From contig CAYOPW010000050.1 in the NCBI GenBank assembly GCA_964405975.1, forward strand, positions 1 to 20,197: 20,197 nt of DNA, written 5' to 3'. Source of the DNA: Hyphomicrobium_A sp964405975 (lineage in GTDB: Bacteria > Pseudomonadota > Alphaproteobacteria > Rhizobiales > Hyphomicrobiaceae). The translations under genes were made by a program, and so were the position numbers. The notes beneath the pieces are model-generated. The model was not told the origin of the DNA and ran no database searches. It saw only the letters and a program-made list of their open reading frames with translations. Below are positions 7,298 to 15,213 of the stretch, in pieces (position 1 is the first letter of the stretch; each line of letters opens with the position of its first letter).

Positions 7298-8313
7298 GTG
7301 AAAGCGATCCGAAGACTCAAAGCACGCTCGGCCAAGTGTGGGGATCGAAATCTACCAGCTATGGTGATCCCGTGACAGAAGGCAGCGCACCGCAGGCCAA
7401 GCAAGGTTGGTTCGGTCGTCTCAAGGCGGGGCTGGGCAAGACCTCATCGCGGCTGTCTGATGGCATTACAGGCCTGTTTACAAAAGCTGCGCTTAGCCAG
7501 GACACGCTGGAGGATCTTGAAAATGTGCTGATTGAGGCGGACCTAGGCCTCGATACGGCTGAGCGTATCGTAGAGACATTGGGCAAAGGGCGGTACGAGA
7601 AAGGAATACAAGCCGACGATGTGCGCGCGGTTCTAAGAGAGGAAGTGGAGCGTGTTCTGACCCCCGTTGCGCAGGCTTTGAAGTTCGACGAACGCTATAG
7701 GCCGCACGTTATCCTCGTCGTCGGTGTCAACGGGACGGGCAAGACGACGACGATCGGCAAGCTTGCTGCGAAGTTTCGCAGTGAAGGCAAAAAGGTGATG
7801 CTTGCCGCAGGCGATACGTTTCGTGCAGCCGCCATCGATCAATTGAAAATCTGGGGTGAGCGAACGGGCTCAAATGTGGTGGCACGCGACGTTGGCTCTG
7901 ATGCAGCGGGCCTCGTCTATGACGCGCTTGCTCAAGCACGAGAAGAAGGGGCTGATGTTCTGCTGATCGACACGGCAGGACGGCTCCAGAATAAGGAAGG
8001 GCTGATGGAGGAGCTGGCCAAAGTGAACCGTGTTTTGCGCAAACTTGACCCCTCAGCCCCCCATGACGTCCTCCTCGTGCTGGATGCGACGACGGGCCAG
8101 AACGCCCTTTCACAAGTGGACGTATTTCGTGAGCGCGCGGGCGTCAGCGGCCTCGTAATGACCAAGCTCGATGGCACGGCGCGTGGCGGCATTCTTGTCG
8201 CAATTTCCTCCAAACATGGTTTGCCTGTGCATGCTATTGGTGTCGGCGAGGGGATAGACGACCTTCAGCCATTTGACGCAGGAGAGTTTGCGCAAGCGAT
8301 TGCCGCAGGCTAG
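7294..8313 (+). CDS. ftsY: Signal recognition particle receptor FtsY
   Basis: Membrane-associated GTPase that receives the Ffh-ribosome complex and hands it to the Sec translocon. After a short variable N-terminus (about 1-45) comes the N bundle, then the G domain: G1 GVNGTGKTTT (144-153), DTFRAAA (174-180), G3 DTAGR (226-230) and G4 TKLD (290-293) in TKLDGTARGG, ending with GVGEGIDDLQPFD. At 339 residues it lacks the long acidic A domain of the E. coli protein, so membrane contact would rely on the basic/amphipathic segment around residues 36-60 (QGWFGRLKAGLGK). The GTG start at 7294 shares four bases with the mtaB stop, indicating cotranscription with mtaB. Confidence 0.97.
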   Translation: MSESDPKTQSTLGQVWGSKSTSYGDPVTEGSAPQAKQGWFGRLKAGLGKTSSRLSDGITGLFTKAALSQDTLEDLENVLIEADLGLDTAERIVETLGKGRYEKGIQADDVRAVLREEVERVLTPVAQALKFDERYRPHVILVVGVNGTGKTTTIGKLAAKFRSEGKKVMLAAGDTFRAAAIDQLKIWGERTGSNVVARDVGSDAAGLVYDALAQAREEGADVLLIDTAGRLQNKEGLMEELAKVNRVLRKLDPSAPHDVLLVLDATTGQNALSQVDVFRERAGVSGLVMTKLDGTARGGILVAISSKHGLPVHAIGVGEGIDDLQPFDAGEFAQAIAAG

Positions 8314-8379
8314 CTAGCGCAGGGCAACACGCGCGAAATTACGACAACTAGAAACCGAAGCAAAGGTGATCTTGGGCAC

Positions 8380-9117
8380 ATGAGCGCATTGAAGCGGTTG
8401 ATGCCGTTCAACCTCGAGCAGTCGGTGAACATCCTAAGCGAGTTCGGCCCGCTCGTATTGATGTTTGTCGTCAACGCCATCTACGGCATCACTGCAGGTA
8501 CGTGGGCGCTCATTATATCGACTGTGGTCGCCATTGTGGCGATGCTGATCGTCCTACGCCGTTTGCCGGTCTTTCCGCTTATCGCCTCGACGGTGACGAT
8601 CGTGTTCGGCGCCTTGACGATCGTCACCAAGGACGCGATGTGGGTGCAGATCAAGGTGACCATCTTCAACGCAATGTTCGCGGCGTTTTTGTTTGGCGGA
8701 CTGTGGCTTAACAAAAACTTCTTCAAGTACGTTTTCGAGAAGACGTTCCACTACACCAAAAGAGGCTGGGACATGTTTACCTGGAGCTTTGCGTGGTTCT
8801 TCGTTGCAACCGCAGTTGCCAACGAATTCGTGCGCGTGGGGTTCGAGGATGAAAAGATCTATAATATTCTCGGTTTTGAGACGAATGGCGTTGGCATCTG
8901 GATAGCGTTCAAGGTGGCGCTGATCATGCCGTTGTCGGCGCTCTATGCCTGGTTTCTCACGCGCATTATGCAGAGATACAGGATTCCGGACGGCGATCAG
9001 GAGAAAGAGTCGGCGTCGGTGATCGAGGCAGCCGTGACAGTGCATCCCTCCACAGCTGATGCAAAAGGTGCGCGGAGGGAGTGCAAATCTGCTGGCGCTG
9101 GGTCGAGAGGCATCTAG
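8380..9117 (+). CDS. YciB/septation protein A family, divergent paralogue
   Basis: Integral inner-membrane protein with about six hydrophobic segments (roughly residues 22-38, 42-60, 65-83, 93-112, 132-150 and 172-195). It shares with YciB/IspZ the opening EFGPLVLMFVVNA, the QIKVTIFNAMFA segment and the RGW before the fifth span. It differs from the canonical copy just downstream: NEVVWR is replaced by NEFVRV, there is an inserted loop (about 155-171), and it has an extra polar tail of about 45 residues (DGDQEKES onward). YciB proteins have been linked to septation and envelope integrity; the exact role is unsettled. The start at 8380 has only a weak upstream AAAGGTGA, 12 bases away, and an ATG at 8401 is possible. 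It follows ftsY after 66 bases and is probably in the same operon. Confidence 0.85.
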   Translation: MSALKRLMPFNLEQSVNILSEFGPLVLMFVVNAIYGITAGTWALIISTVVAIVAMLIVLRRLPVFPLIASTVTIVFGALTIVTKDAMWVQIKVTIFNAMFAAFLFGGLWLNKNFFKYVFEKTFHYTKRGWDMFTWSFAWFFVATAVANEFVRVGFEDEKIYNILGFETNGVGIWIAFKVALIMPLSALYAWFLTRIMQRYRIPDGDQEKESASVIEAAVTVHPSTADAKGARRECKSAGAGSRGI

Positions 9118-9215
9118 AGTCGCTATGATGGTTGCGGCGGCGACCACGGCGTTCACTGTTAGCTCCGGTCTAATGGCCGGTCACCGGAGAAGCCGGTAGG
9201 GGGATAACGAGTGCA

Positions 9216-9803
9216 ATGACAGACGAGACCAACAAGAATCATAGTCAGCCGCAGGACTTGCGAGGTCAGCTGCTGAAGCTCCTTGTCGAGGTGGGGCCGC
9301 TTGTCGTCTTTTTCGTCATGAATGCGCGTGCCGGCATATTCTGGGGGACGGGCGGCTTTATGGTAGCGACTGTAATTTCGCTTGTCGCGTCGCGAATCTT
9401 GTTCGGGCGGGTGCCTGTGATGCCGCTCGTAACAGGTGTTTTTGTCTTGGTGTTCGGCGGTCTAACCCTCTGGCTACAGGATGATCATTTCATCAAGATC
9501 AAGCCGACAATTGTGAATGCACTTTTTGCCGGGGCCCTTTTTGCAGGTCTCTTGGCCGGGCACTCTCTGCTAAAAATTGTATTTGGCGAGGTGTTTCGCT
9601 TAACAGATGAGGGGTGGCGCAAACTGACAATTCGATGGGCCTGCTTTTTCACCTTCCTTGCACTGTTGAACGAGGTCGTGTGGCGCTCGTTCTCCACGGA
9701 TGTCTGGGTGAGCTTCAAAGTCTTTGGAATCATGCCGTTGACGATGATTTTCGCCATCGCCCAGATGGGTTTGCTCAAGCAATACGAGCCACGCCCCGAC
9801 TAA
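9216..9803 (+). CDS. ispZ: Septation protein A / inner membrane-spanning protein YciB
   Basis: The canonical YciB copy: 195 residues with five to six membrane spans. Diagnostic stretches are IKIKPTIVNALFAG (about 93-106), LTDEGWRKLTIRW (129-141), LNEVVWRSFSTD (151-162) and FKVFGIMPLT (167-176). Family members are involved in cell-envelope integrity and, in some bacteria, in division; no catalytic function is established. It is preceded by the divergent paralogue, making a tandem pair after ftsY, the usual place for this gene in Hyphomicrobiales. In the 98-base gap before it, a small inverted repeat CTCCGGT/ACCGGAG (9163-9169 with 9183-9189) is visible. The ribosome binding site is not strong; GGGGGA lies rather far upstream. 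Confidence 0.93.
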   Translation: MTDETNKNHSQPQDLRGQLLKLLVEVGPLVVFFVMNARAGIFWGTGGFMVATVISLVASRILFGRVPVMPLVTGVFVLVFGGLTLWLQDDHFIKIKPTIVNALFAGALFAGLLAGHSLLKIVFGEVFRLTDEGWRKLTIRWACFFTFLALLNEVVWRSFSTDVWVSFKVFGIMPLTMIFAIAQMGLLKQYEPRPD

Positions 9804-9840
9804 TTTAATCGGAATACGGATTCTCCCATTCGAGCTGGTC

Positions 9841-9887
9841 AGCCCTCCCAAATAGGGGGGCTATAACGTGCGCATTGCTCACGTTAT
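9841..9887. repeat. Two adjacent hairpins/inverted repeats between ispZ and the marR-type gene
   Basis: The first hairpin is AGCCCTCC with GGGGGGCT (9841-9848 with 9855-9862; eight pairs including one G-T) around CAAATA. It abuts a second perfect inverted repeat, ATAACGTG with CACGTTAT (9863-9870 with 9880-9887), nine bases apart. A T6 run follows at 9895-9900. The set could end ispZ transcription. The second repeat also has the size and symmetry of a MarR-dimer operator and stands upstream of a MarR-type gene, so autoregulation is an equally good reading. Confidence 0.45.
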
Positions 9888-9992
9888 GCGATGCTTTTTT
9901 GCTCTAGACGAAATGACAATTCTGGTATTTCCTTCAAATCAGACTTAGACCTATTCCGATCTGGCAAAAATAAAGCCGGGGGTTTTGAAGCG

Positions 9993-10544
9993 ATGGGGGT
10001 TAATCAAATGTCTGAGACGATGGTTCCCGCTGCTCCTTCTGCAGCCGGAAAGACGATCATGTCACGGTTTAGGGAGAGCGACGTCGACGCGGGAAAACTG
10101 GAGACGTCCCCTATTCATCTGCTTCATCGGGCCTGCCAGTGCGCAGGCGATATCTTCCAACGGGAGATCGATGAGCGTGAACTTACGCCGAGGCAATACG
10201 CTATTCTGCTGACGGTTTCTCAGAACGAGGGCCTAAGCCAAACGCAACTCGTCGAAAAGACGGGAATCGACCGCTCGACGCTGGCAGACGTTGTTCGCCG
10301 TATGTTGAAGAAGGGGCTACTGCAGCGTCGGCGCACGCGTGAAGATGCACGCGCCTATGCCGTTAAGCTCACCGAGGAGGGCTGGCGCGTTCTCGAAGCC
10401 GCCGACCCGCTTGCCAAGCGCGTTGACGAACGGGTACTTGCGGTGCTGCCCGGCCCGGAGCGCGAACGATTCGTCCGGGATCTGAACGCGATTGTCGTCG
10501 CACTCGGAAAGCTGGAAGCGGCTGAACTGGAGGGCAAGGACTAA
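9993..10544 (+). CDS. MarR-family transcriptional regulator
   Basis: Winged helix-turn-helix regulator of the MarR family, which acts as a dimer and usually represses its own promoter and that of a neighbour until a ligand binds. Seen: LTPRQYAILLTV, then the helix-turn-helix LSQTQLVEKTGIDRSTLADVVRRMLKKGLLQRRRT, the wing with RTREDARAYAVKLTEEG, and a C-terminal dimerisation helix. The frame extends up to 9891, but the upstream part overlaps likely promoter DNA. The ATG at 9993 or, with GGGGG eight bases ahead, the ATG at 10008 is more plausible. The gene converges with asd, 32 bases away. Its regulon cannot be inferred beyond the inverted repeat at 9863-9887. Confidence 0.88.
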   Translation: MGVNQMSETMVPAAPSAAGKTIMSRFRESDVDAGKLETSPIHLLHRACQCAGDIFQREIDERELTPRQYAILLTVSQNEGLSQTQLVEKTGIDRSTLADVVRRMLKKGLLQRRRTREDARAYAVKLTEEGWRVLEAADPLAKRVDERVLAVLPGPERERFVRDLNAIVVALGKLEAAELEGKD

Positions 10545-10576
10545 AATCTCACGCGAGTTGATCTGCCGCCCGGCAA

Positions 10577-11605
10577 CTAGGCCGCGTTTGGTAATAGCTT
10601 TCGGTTGACGATCGTTTCGGCGATCTGGACCGTGTTGAGCGCCGCACCCTTCAGGAGGTTGTCGGAGACGACCCACAGGGCTAGCCCGTTCTCCACTGTT
10701 GCGTCCTCGCGAATGCGCGACACGTATGTTGCAAACTCGCCGGCGGCCTCAATAGGCGTGACGTAACCGTCATCCTCCGGCCTGTCGACGACCATGATGC
10801 CTGGCGCTTGGCGCAAGATTTCACGTGCCGCGTCTGCTGAGAGCGGCCGCTCGAGCTCGATGTTGACGGCTTCGGAGTGCCCAACAAAGACAGGCACGCG
10901 CACACAGGTGGCCGTCAGCTTGATGCGCGGGTCGAGAATCTTCTTGGTCTCGGCCAGCATTTTCCATTCCTCTTTTGTGTAGCCGTCCTCCATGAAGACG
11001 TCGATGTGAGGAATGCAGTTGAAGGCTATTTCCTTGGTGAACTTCTTTGGCTGGTAGTCCTCGCCCGGCACGTACTTACTCTTGGTCTGATGCCAAAGCT
11101 CATCCATTGCGTCTTTGCCGGCGCCCGAAACGGATTGGTAAGTTGAGACGATGACCCGCTTGATGCCGGCTGCATCATGTAGCGGCTTCAAGACGACAAC
11201 GAGCTGTGCTGTGGAGCAATTGGGGTTGGCGATAATGTTCTTCTTGGTGTAGCCGGCAACGGCGTCGGCATTAACCTCGGGCACGATCAACGGCACGTCT
11301 CGGTCGTAACGCCAGGCAGACGAGTTATCTATGACGATGCAGCCGGTGGCGGCAATGCGTGGAGACCATTCCTTCGAGATCGTCGAGCCTGCCGACATGA
11401 GACAAAAGTCGGCTTTTGAGAAGTCGAACTGCTCGAGGTCCTGACACTTGAGGGTATTGTCACCGTATGCGACGCCGGAACCGAGCGAGCGGCGCGAGGC
11501 AATGGCATAGACCTCGTTGGCGGGGAACTCGCGTTCGGCGATCACATTCAGCATTTCGCGGCCCACGTTACCCGTGGCGCCCACAACGGCAATATTGTAG
11601 CCCAT
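10577..11605 (-). CDS. asd: Aspartate-semialdehyde dehydrogenase
   Basis: NADPH-dependent reduction of aspartyl phosphate to aspartate semialdehyde, the branch point to diaminopimelate/lysine, threonine and methionine. The 342-residue protein has the nucleotide-binding VGATGNVGREM (8-18), the catalytic cysteine C130 in NPNCSTAQ and the acid-base histidine H243 in VFVGHSEAV. The frame extends to 11644, but the ATG at 11605 is chosen: AGGA lies seven bases ahead and the product then begins MGYNIAVVGATG as usual. leuB lies upstream in the same direction; a terminator-like hairpin in the gap may separate or attenuate the pair. Confidence 0.97.
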   Translation of the reverse strand: MGYNIAVVGATGNVGREMLNVIAEREFPANEVYAIASRRSLGSGVAYGDNTLKCQDLEQFDFSKADFCLMSAGSTISKEWSPRIAATGCIVIDNSSAWRYDRDVPLIVPEVNADAVAGYTKKNIIANPNCSTAQLVVVLKPLHDAAGIKRVIVSTYQSVSGAGKDAMDELWHQTKSKYVPGEDYQPKKFTKEIAFNCIPHIDVFMEDGYTKEEWKMLAETKKILDPRIKLTATCVRVPVFVGHSEAVNIELERPLSADAAREILRQAPGIMVVDRPEDDGYVTPIEAAGEFATYVSRIREDATVENGLALWVVSDNLLKGAALNTVQIAETIVNRKLLPNAA

Positions 11606-11628
11606 CGTTAGGTCCTGATATCTCAAGT

Positions 11629-11656
11629 AAAAATGGCACTGCACCTAAGCCAGTGC
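11629..11656 (-). terminator. Terminator-like hairpin between leuB and asd
   Basis: On the minus strand GCACTG (11656-11651) pairs with CAGTGC (11641-11636) around a nine-base loop and is followed by CATTTTTAC, with T5 at 11633-11629. It lies only about 23 bases before the asd start, downstream of leuB. It may end leuB transcription or act as an attenuator in the asd leader. The stem is only six pairs, so it is a modest candidate. Confidence 0.4.
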
Positions 11657-11753
11657 GTTGGCTGATTTCTAGGGGCGATCACTAGCGTGTGGCGAGGCAA
11701 CCTTGCAAGACCCTTCCCACATGCTGATAGCGAACGATTGATGCGGCTGCCCT

Positions 11754-12869
11754 TCACACGCCAAGTTTGCCCAATTTCTCAACGATAGCAGCGCCCATCT
11801 CAGATGTGCTTACCTGACGCATACCCGGCTGCATGATATCGGCGGTTCTGAGGCCTGCGGCAAGGGCGCCGGAGATTGCCTCGTCGAGCAGATCGGCTTG
11901 AGCGCCCATATCGAAAGAGTAGCGCAGTGCCATGCCGAACGATGCAATCGTTGCAATGGGATTGGCCAAACCCTGCCCGGCGATATCAGGTGCCGAACCG
12001 TGCACGGGCTCGTAGAGCGCCTTGCGCGTGCCGCTCTTGGAGTCGGGTGCGCCCAGAGAAGCCGAAGGCAACATGCCCAGCGAGCCCGTCGTCATGGCAG
12101 CTTCGTCGGACAGGATATCGCCGAATAGATTGTCCGTAACAATCACGTCGAACTGTTTCGGGCTGCGCACGAGTTGCATGGCGCAGTTGTCGGCAAGGAT
12201 GTGCTCCAATTCGATGTCCGGCGCATAAGCCTTATGCGTGGCTGTCACCACCTCGTTCCAAAGAACACCGGTGCGCATCACATTGCGCTTTTCTGCCGAG
12301 TGCACCTTCTTGCCGCGGCGGCGCGCAAGATCGAAGGCGACACGCGCGATGCGCTCGATTTCTTCCTCCGTATAGATTTGGGTATCGACGGCGCGCTTCT
12401 TGCCGTGCTCGAGCGTGACGATTTCCTTCGGCTCGCCGAAATAGACACCCCCCGTCAGCTCTCGCACGATCATGATGTCGAGGCCCTCAACAAGCTCGCG
12501 CTTCAAAGAGGACGCCTCGGCAAGGGCTGGGTAGCAGATAGCAGGACGTAAGTTGGCAAAGAGCCCAAGGTCTTTTCTCAAACGCAGCAGACCCGCCTCG
12601 GGACGTACCGCGTAAGGCACGCCATCCCATTTAGGGCCGCCGACGGCGCCAAAGATGACCGCGTCGGCAGTGGCCGCCTTCGCCATTGCGTCGTCGGTGA
12701 GCGGCACGCCGTGTTTGTCGATTGCGGCACCGCCCACAAGGTCGGTTTCGGTCTCGAACGCTGCGCCCTTTGCTTTCTCATTGAAGAAGGCGATGACGCG
12801 CTCAACCTCGGCAATGGTTTCCACCCCGATCCCATCGCCGGGCAGGAGGAGCAATCGGTGTGTTGTCAT
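11754..12869 (-). CDS. leuB: 3-isopropylmalate dehydrogenase
   Basis: Oxidative decarboxylation of 3-isopropylmalate to 2-oxoisocaproate, the third step of leucine synthesis, with NAD and Mg2+. Family residues are in place: substrate-binding R98, R108 and R136 (RELTGGVYFGEP), Y143, K194 in EKRNVM, and the metal-binding aspartates D227, D251 and D255 (DNLFGDILSDEAAM). EPVHGSAPDIAG is the NAD-binding loop; its acidic/neutral context fits an NAD enzyme rather than NADP-using isocitrate dehydrogenase. Full length at 371 residues. The ribosome binding site is weak. It lies 83 bases downstream of the DUF4337 gene; no leuCD genes are in the window. Confidence 0.97.
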   Translation of the reverse strand: MTTHRLLLLPGDGIGVETIAEVERVIAFFNEKAKGAAFETETDLVGGAAIDKHGVPLTDDAMAKAATADAVIFGAVGGPKWDGVPYAVRPEAGLLRLRKDLGLFANLRPAICYPALAEASSLKRELVEGLDIMIVRELTGGVYFGEPKEIVTLEHGKKRAVDTQIYTEEEIERIARVAFDLARRRGKKVHSAEKRNVMRTGVLWNEVVTATHKAYAPDIELEHILADNCAMQLVRSPKQFDVIVTDNLFGDILSDEAAMTTGSLGMLPSASLGAPDSKSGTRKALYEPVHGSAPDIAGQGLANPIATIASFGMALRYSFDMGAQADLLDEAISGALAAGLRTADIMQPGMRQVSTSEMGAAIVEKLGKLGV

Positions 12870-12952
12870 CTTGTGTCGTATTCCGTGCAGCGGTGTGGTC
12901 GAAGCGCGGTAGTGCTACCTTTTGGGGCCCCAGCCGGCAAGGGTTAGGGTGG

Positions 12953-13549
12953 TCAGCCGATAAACGGGACAGTGTAGGCGAGGGTGAAGCCGTTCAGAGT
13001 CGAGACGATTCCGATAGCCGAGACGAGGACGCTGAGGACCAGCAGGCTCGTTCCCCCGGTAATGATAGAGACCGATGCCAGGACAATGGCGATCTGCAAC
13101 AGGGCCATGCCGTAGTCGAAGTAGCGATCCCTCCGCATGGCCACATTGCGCTGCGCCTCGAGCGACTTGCCCTTGACGAAGAGCTCATCGAGGCCTTCGC
13201 CGGTTTCCGGCTCCGATCTCAGGTGTGCTTCCTTATCTCGATACTTTTTGATTTTGCCGGAAATCGCTGATCGTGCGCTCTCGGGCAGTTCGGGATCTGC
13301 GGCCTCTAATACCTCCAACTCGTCAATTTGAAGCCGCAATATGTGGCGGCGAATGTTTTTGGCTTGAAAGAAAGCCCAGGTATTTGCGGACTCGATATTG
13401 CTCGTCATCGCGTCCTTCGTCGCATTGCCGGCGCCCATGCTGCAGATGGCCAGTGCGACGGCAAGGATGCCAATGTAGACGGCGATTAATCGATCGCGGC
13501 GTCTCTTGGCGCCCTTATCGACGCCTTCGACGAGATCTTCGAGTGCCAT
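12953..13549 (-). CDS. DUF4337-type membrane protein
   Basis: A 198-residue membrane protein of unknown function. A basic N-terminus (KRRRDR) is followed by one span (about 21-38), a cytoplasmic or periplasmic helical region (about 45-140) with the family-like segment SNIESANTWAFFQAKNIR, and two further spans near the C-terminus (about 146-164 and 167-187). The overall plan and that segment match DUF4337 proteins. The middle is charged and probably coiled. AAGGGA serves as ribosome binding site and overlaps the gpmA stop region; only 12 bases separate the two genes, so it is cotranscribed with gpmA. No function can be assigned. Confidence 0.85.
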   Translation of the reverse strand: MALEDLVEGVDKGAKRRRDRLIAVYIGILAVALAICSMGAGNATKDAMTSNIESANTWAFFQAKNIRRHILRLQIDELEVLEAADPELPESARSAISGKIKKYRDKEAHLRSEPETGEGLDELFVKGKSLEAQRNVAMRRDRYFDYGMALLQIAIVLASVSIITGGTSLLVLSVLVSAIGIVSTLNGFTLAYTVPFIG

Positions 13550-13561
13550 TGAGATCCCTTA

Positions 13562-14251
13562 TCACAGGTTGTCCTCGGGCGGAGCGTCGAGGCTCCGCGC
13601 CGGCAACAAGTCTCGCCGTTCTGTCACCGACCCATCTGGTGCAAGCCGGTAGACGATCGGAGCTCCGGTTGCCAGTTCGCGGGCCAAGATCTCTTCGCCG
13701 CTCAAGCCTTCCAGATTCATGATAAGGGCTCTCAGCGAGTTGCCATGCGCCGTGACGAGAACCGTCTTACCTGCTTCAAGCTCGGGCCAGATCTTGTCTC
13801 GATAATAGGGCATGACCCGCTGTTCTGTATCCTTGAGGCTTTCACCGCCTGGCGGGCGAATATCATAGCTGCGTCGCCACTCAAGAACCTTTTCTTCCCC
13901 CCACCGCTCGCGCGCTTCGTCCTTGTTGAGACCTGAGAGATCGCCGTAATTGCGTTCGTTTAGTGCCGCGTCGCCGCGGACTTCAAGATCGGGTTGATTG
14001 ATTTCAGCGAGCATGATTTCGAGGGTGTGTATGGCTCGCTTCAATTTGCTGGTGAATGCAAGGTCGAAGGTTAGGCCCTCATACTTTAAGAGGCGGCCAG
14101 CGACGCGCGCTTCGATCAGCCCTTTCTCGGTTAGATCAGGATCGTATTGTCCGGTGAACAAGTTGCGCCGGTTCCACTCGCTCTCGCCATGGCGCACCAG
14201 CACCAGCGTGTGAAGCCGAGCGTTTGATTGCACCGTGCGAACTGCTTCCAC
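13562..14251 (-). CDS. gpmA: 2,3-bisphosphoglycerate-dependent phosphoglycerate mutase
   Basis: Interconverts 3- and 2-phosphoglycerate in glycolysis and gluconeogenesis through a phosphohistidine. LVRHGESEWN carries the catalytic H21, E99 lies in LNERNYGDLSG, and H169 lies in VTAHGNSLRAL. FTGQYDPDLTEKG and RRSYDIRPPGGES are also typical. At 229 residues it is close to the usual 205-250. The start is a GTG at 14251, three bases after the dapB stop, which points to translational coupling with dapB. The DUF4337 gene follows closely. Confidence 0.96.
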   Translation of the reverse strand: MEAVRTVQSNARLHTLVLVRHGESEWNRRNLFTGQYDPDLTEKGLIEARVAGRLLKYEGLTFDLAFTSKLKRAIHTLEIMLAEINQPDLEVRGDAALNERNYGDLSGLNKDEARERWGEEKVLEWRRSYDIRPPGGESLKDTEQRVMPYYRDKIWPELEAGKTVLVTAHGNSLRALIMNLEGLSGEEILARELATGAPIVYRLAPDGSVTERRDLLPARSLDAPPEDNL

Positions 14252-14254
14252 GAT

Positions 14255-15052
14255 CTATAGCCCCAGCACGTCGGACATCGTGTATAGCCCGGGAGGTTTG
14301 CCGCGGCCCCACATGGCCGCTTTGATTGCGCCACGGGCGAAGATCGATCGATCCCCCGCCAGATGTGTCAGCTCAATCCGCTCGCCTGGCCCGGCGAATA
14401 CGACCGTATGGTCGCCCACGACACTGCCCCCACGCAGACTCGCAAAGCCGATATTGCCGCGCGCACGTGCGCCGGTGATACCGTCGCGGCCACGGATCGC
14501 GTGTTCCTTTAGGTCGATGCCGCGGCCTTCGGCTGCTGCTGCGCCCAACATGAGGGCGGTGCCTGAGGGAGCATCGACCTTGTCCCGGTGATGCATCTCG
14601 ACGATTTCGATGTCGAAATCGTCGTCCAAGGCTTCGGCGACACGCCGCGCGATGGCGGTAAGAAGGTTGACGCCAAGGCTCATGTTCCCTGCTTTGATGA
14701 TCGGAGCATGTCGGGCCGCGGCGGCAATGTGCGCCTCGTCCTCTTCCGATAGACCGGTCGTGCCGACCACATGAACGATCCTGGCATTCGCGGCAAGCCC
14801 AGCAATCTCTTTGGTTGCTTGGGGTGTGGTGAAATCGACAACGGCTTCGGCTTCGGCAATCAACTCTATGGGGTCCGGCGAAACCGTAATTCCAAGTGGA
14901 CCTATCCCGGCCAGGACGCCGACATCTGCGCCAACTGCGGGGGAACTGGAATGCTCCGCCCCGCCAGCAATCGTACAACCTTCTGTCTCATGGAGCGCGC
15001 GAATGAGGTGTTGGCCCATGCGGCCGGCGACGCCCATGACAGCGATCTTCAT
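14255..15052 (-). CDS. dapB: 4-hydroxy-tetrahydrodipicolinate reductase
   Basis: Reduces the dapA product to tetrahydrodipicolinate in the diaminopimelate/lysine pathway, using NAD(P)H. The nucleotide-binding GVAGRMG (7-13) opens the 265-residue protein. The signature VEMHHRDKVDAPSGTAL (151-167) holds the catalytic H154/H155 and K158. The frame is open to 15262, but those extra 70 codons look non-coding; the ATG at 15052 has GAGG eight bases before it and starts MKIAVMG. gpmA follows after three bases. The 161-base gap to the upstream acetyltransferase holds a small TAGGG/CCCTA hairpin (15136-15150) and no recognised gene. Confidence 0.97.
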   Translation of the reverse strand: MKIAVMGVAGRMGQHLIRALHETEGCTIAGGAEHSSSPAVGADVGVLAGIGPLGITVSPDPIELIAEAEAVVDFTTPQATKEIAGLAANARIVHVVGTTGLSEEDEAHIAAAARHAPIIKAGNMSLGVNLLTAIARRVAEALDDDFDIEIVEMHHRDKVDAPSGTALMLGAAAAEGRGIDLKEHAIRGRDGITGARARGNIGFASLRGGSVVGDHTVVFAGPGERIELTHLAGDRSIFARGAIKAAMWGRGKPPGLYTMSDVLGL

Positions 15053-15213
15053 CTCGCGTACCTCGGCTTGCATCGACGGGAGCGCGCTGCGGTATAGCAA
15101 TGAGCCAAGCAGGGGGGAAGAGCAGCGCCTTCTGTTAGGGTTTTTCCCTACATATTCTTGCCAGCAGGCTCTTAAATTACCGCGTTGGGTGACAAGTTTG
15201 TTGCAACCTGGTT

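Noticed and set aside
8554..9156. Minus-strand open frame of 200 codons opposite the first YciB-family gene
   Set aside because: Its product has no hydrophobic or domain pattern of its own, whereas the plus-strand frame encodes a clear multi-span membrane protein.
9118..9215. Repeated CCGGT motifs before ispZ as a CRISPR-like or direct-repeat array
   Set aside because: Spacing is irregular and units are only five bases; one small inverted repeat is all that can be supported.
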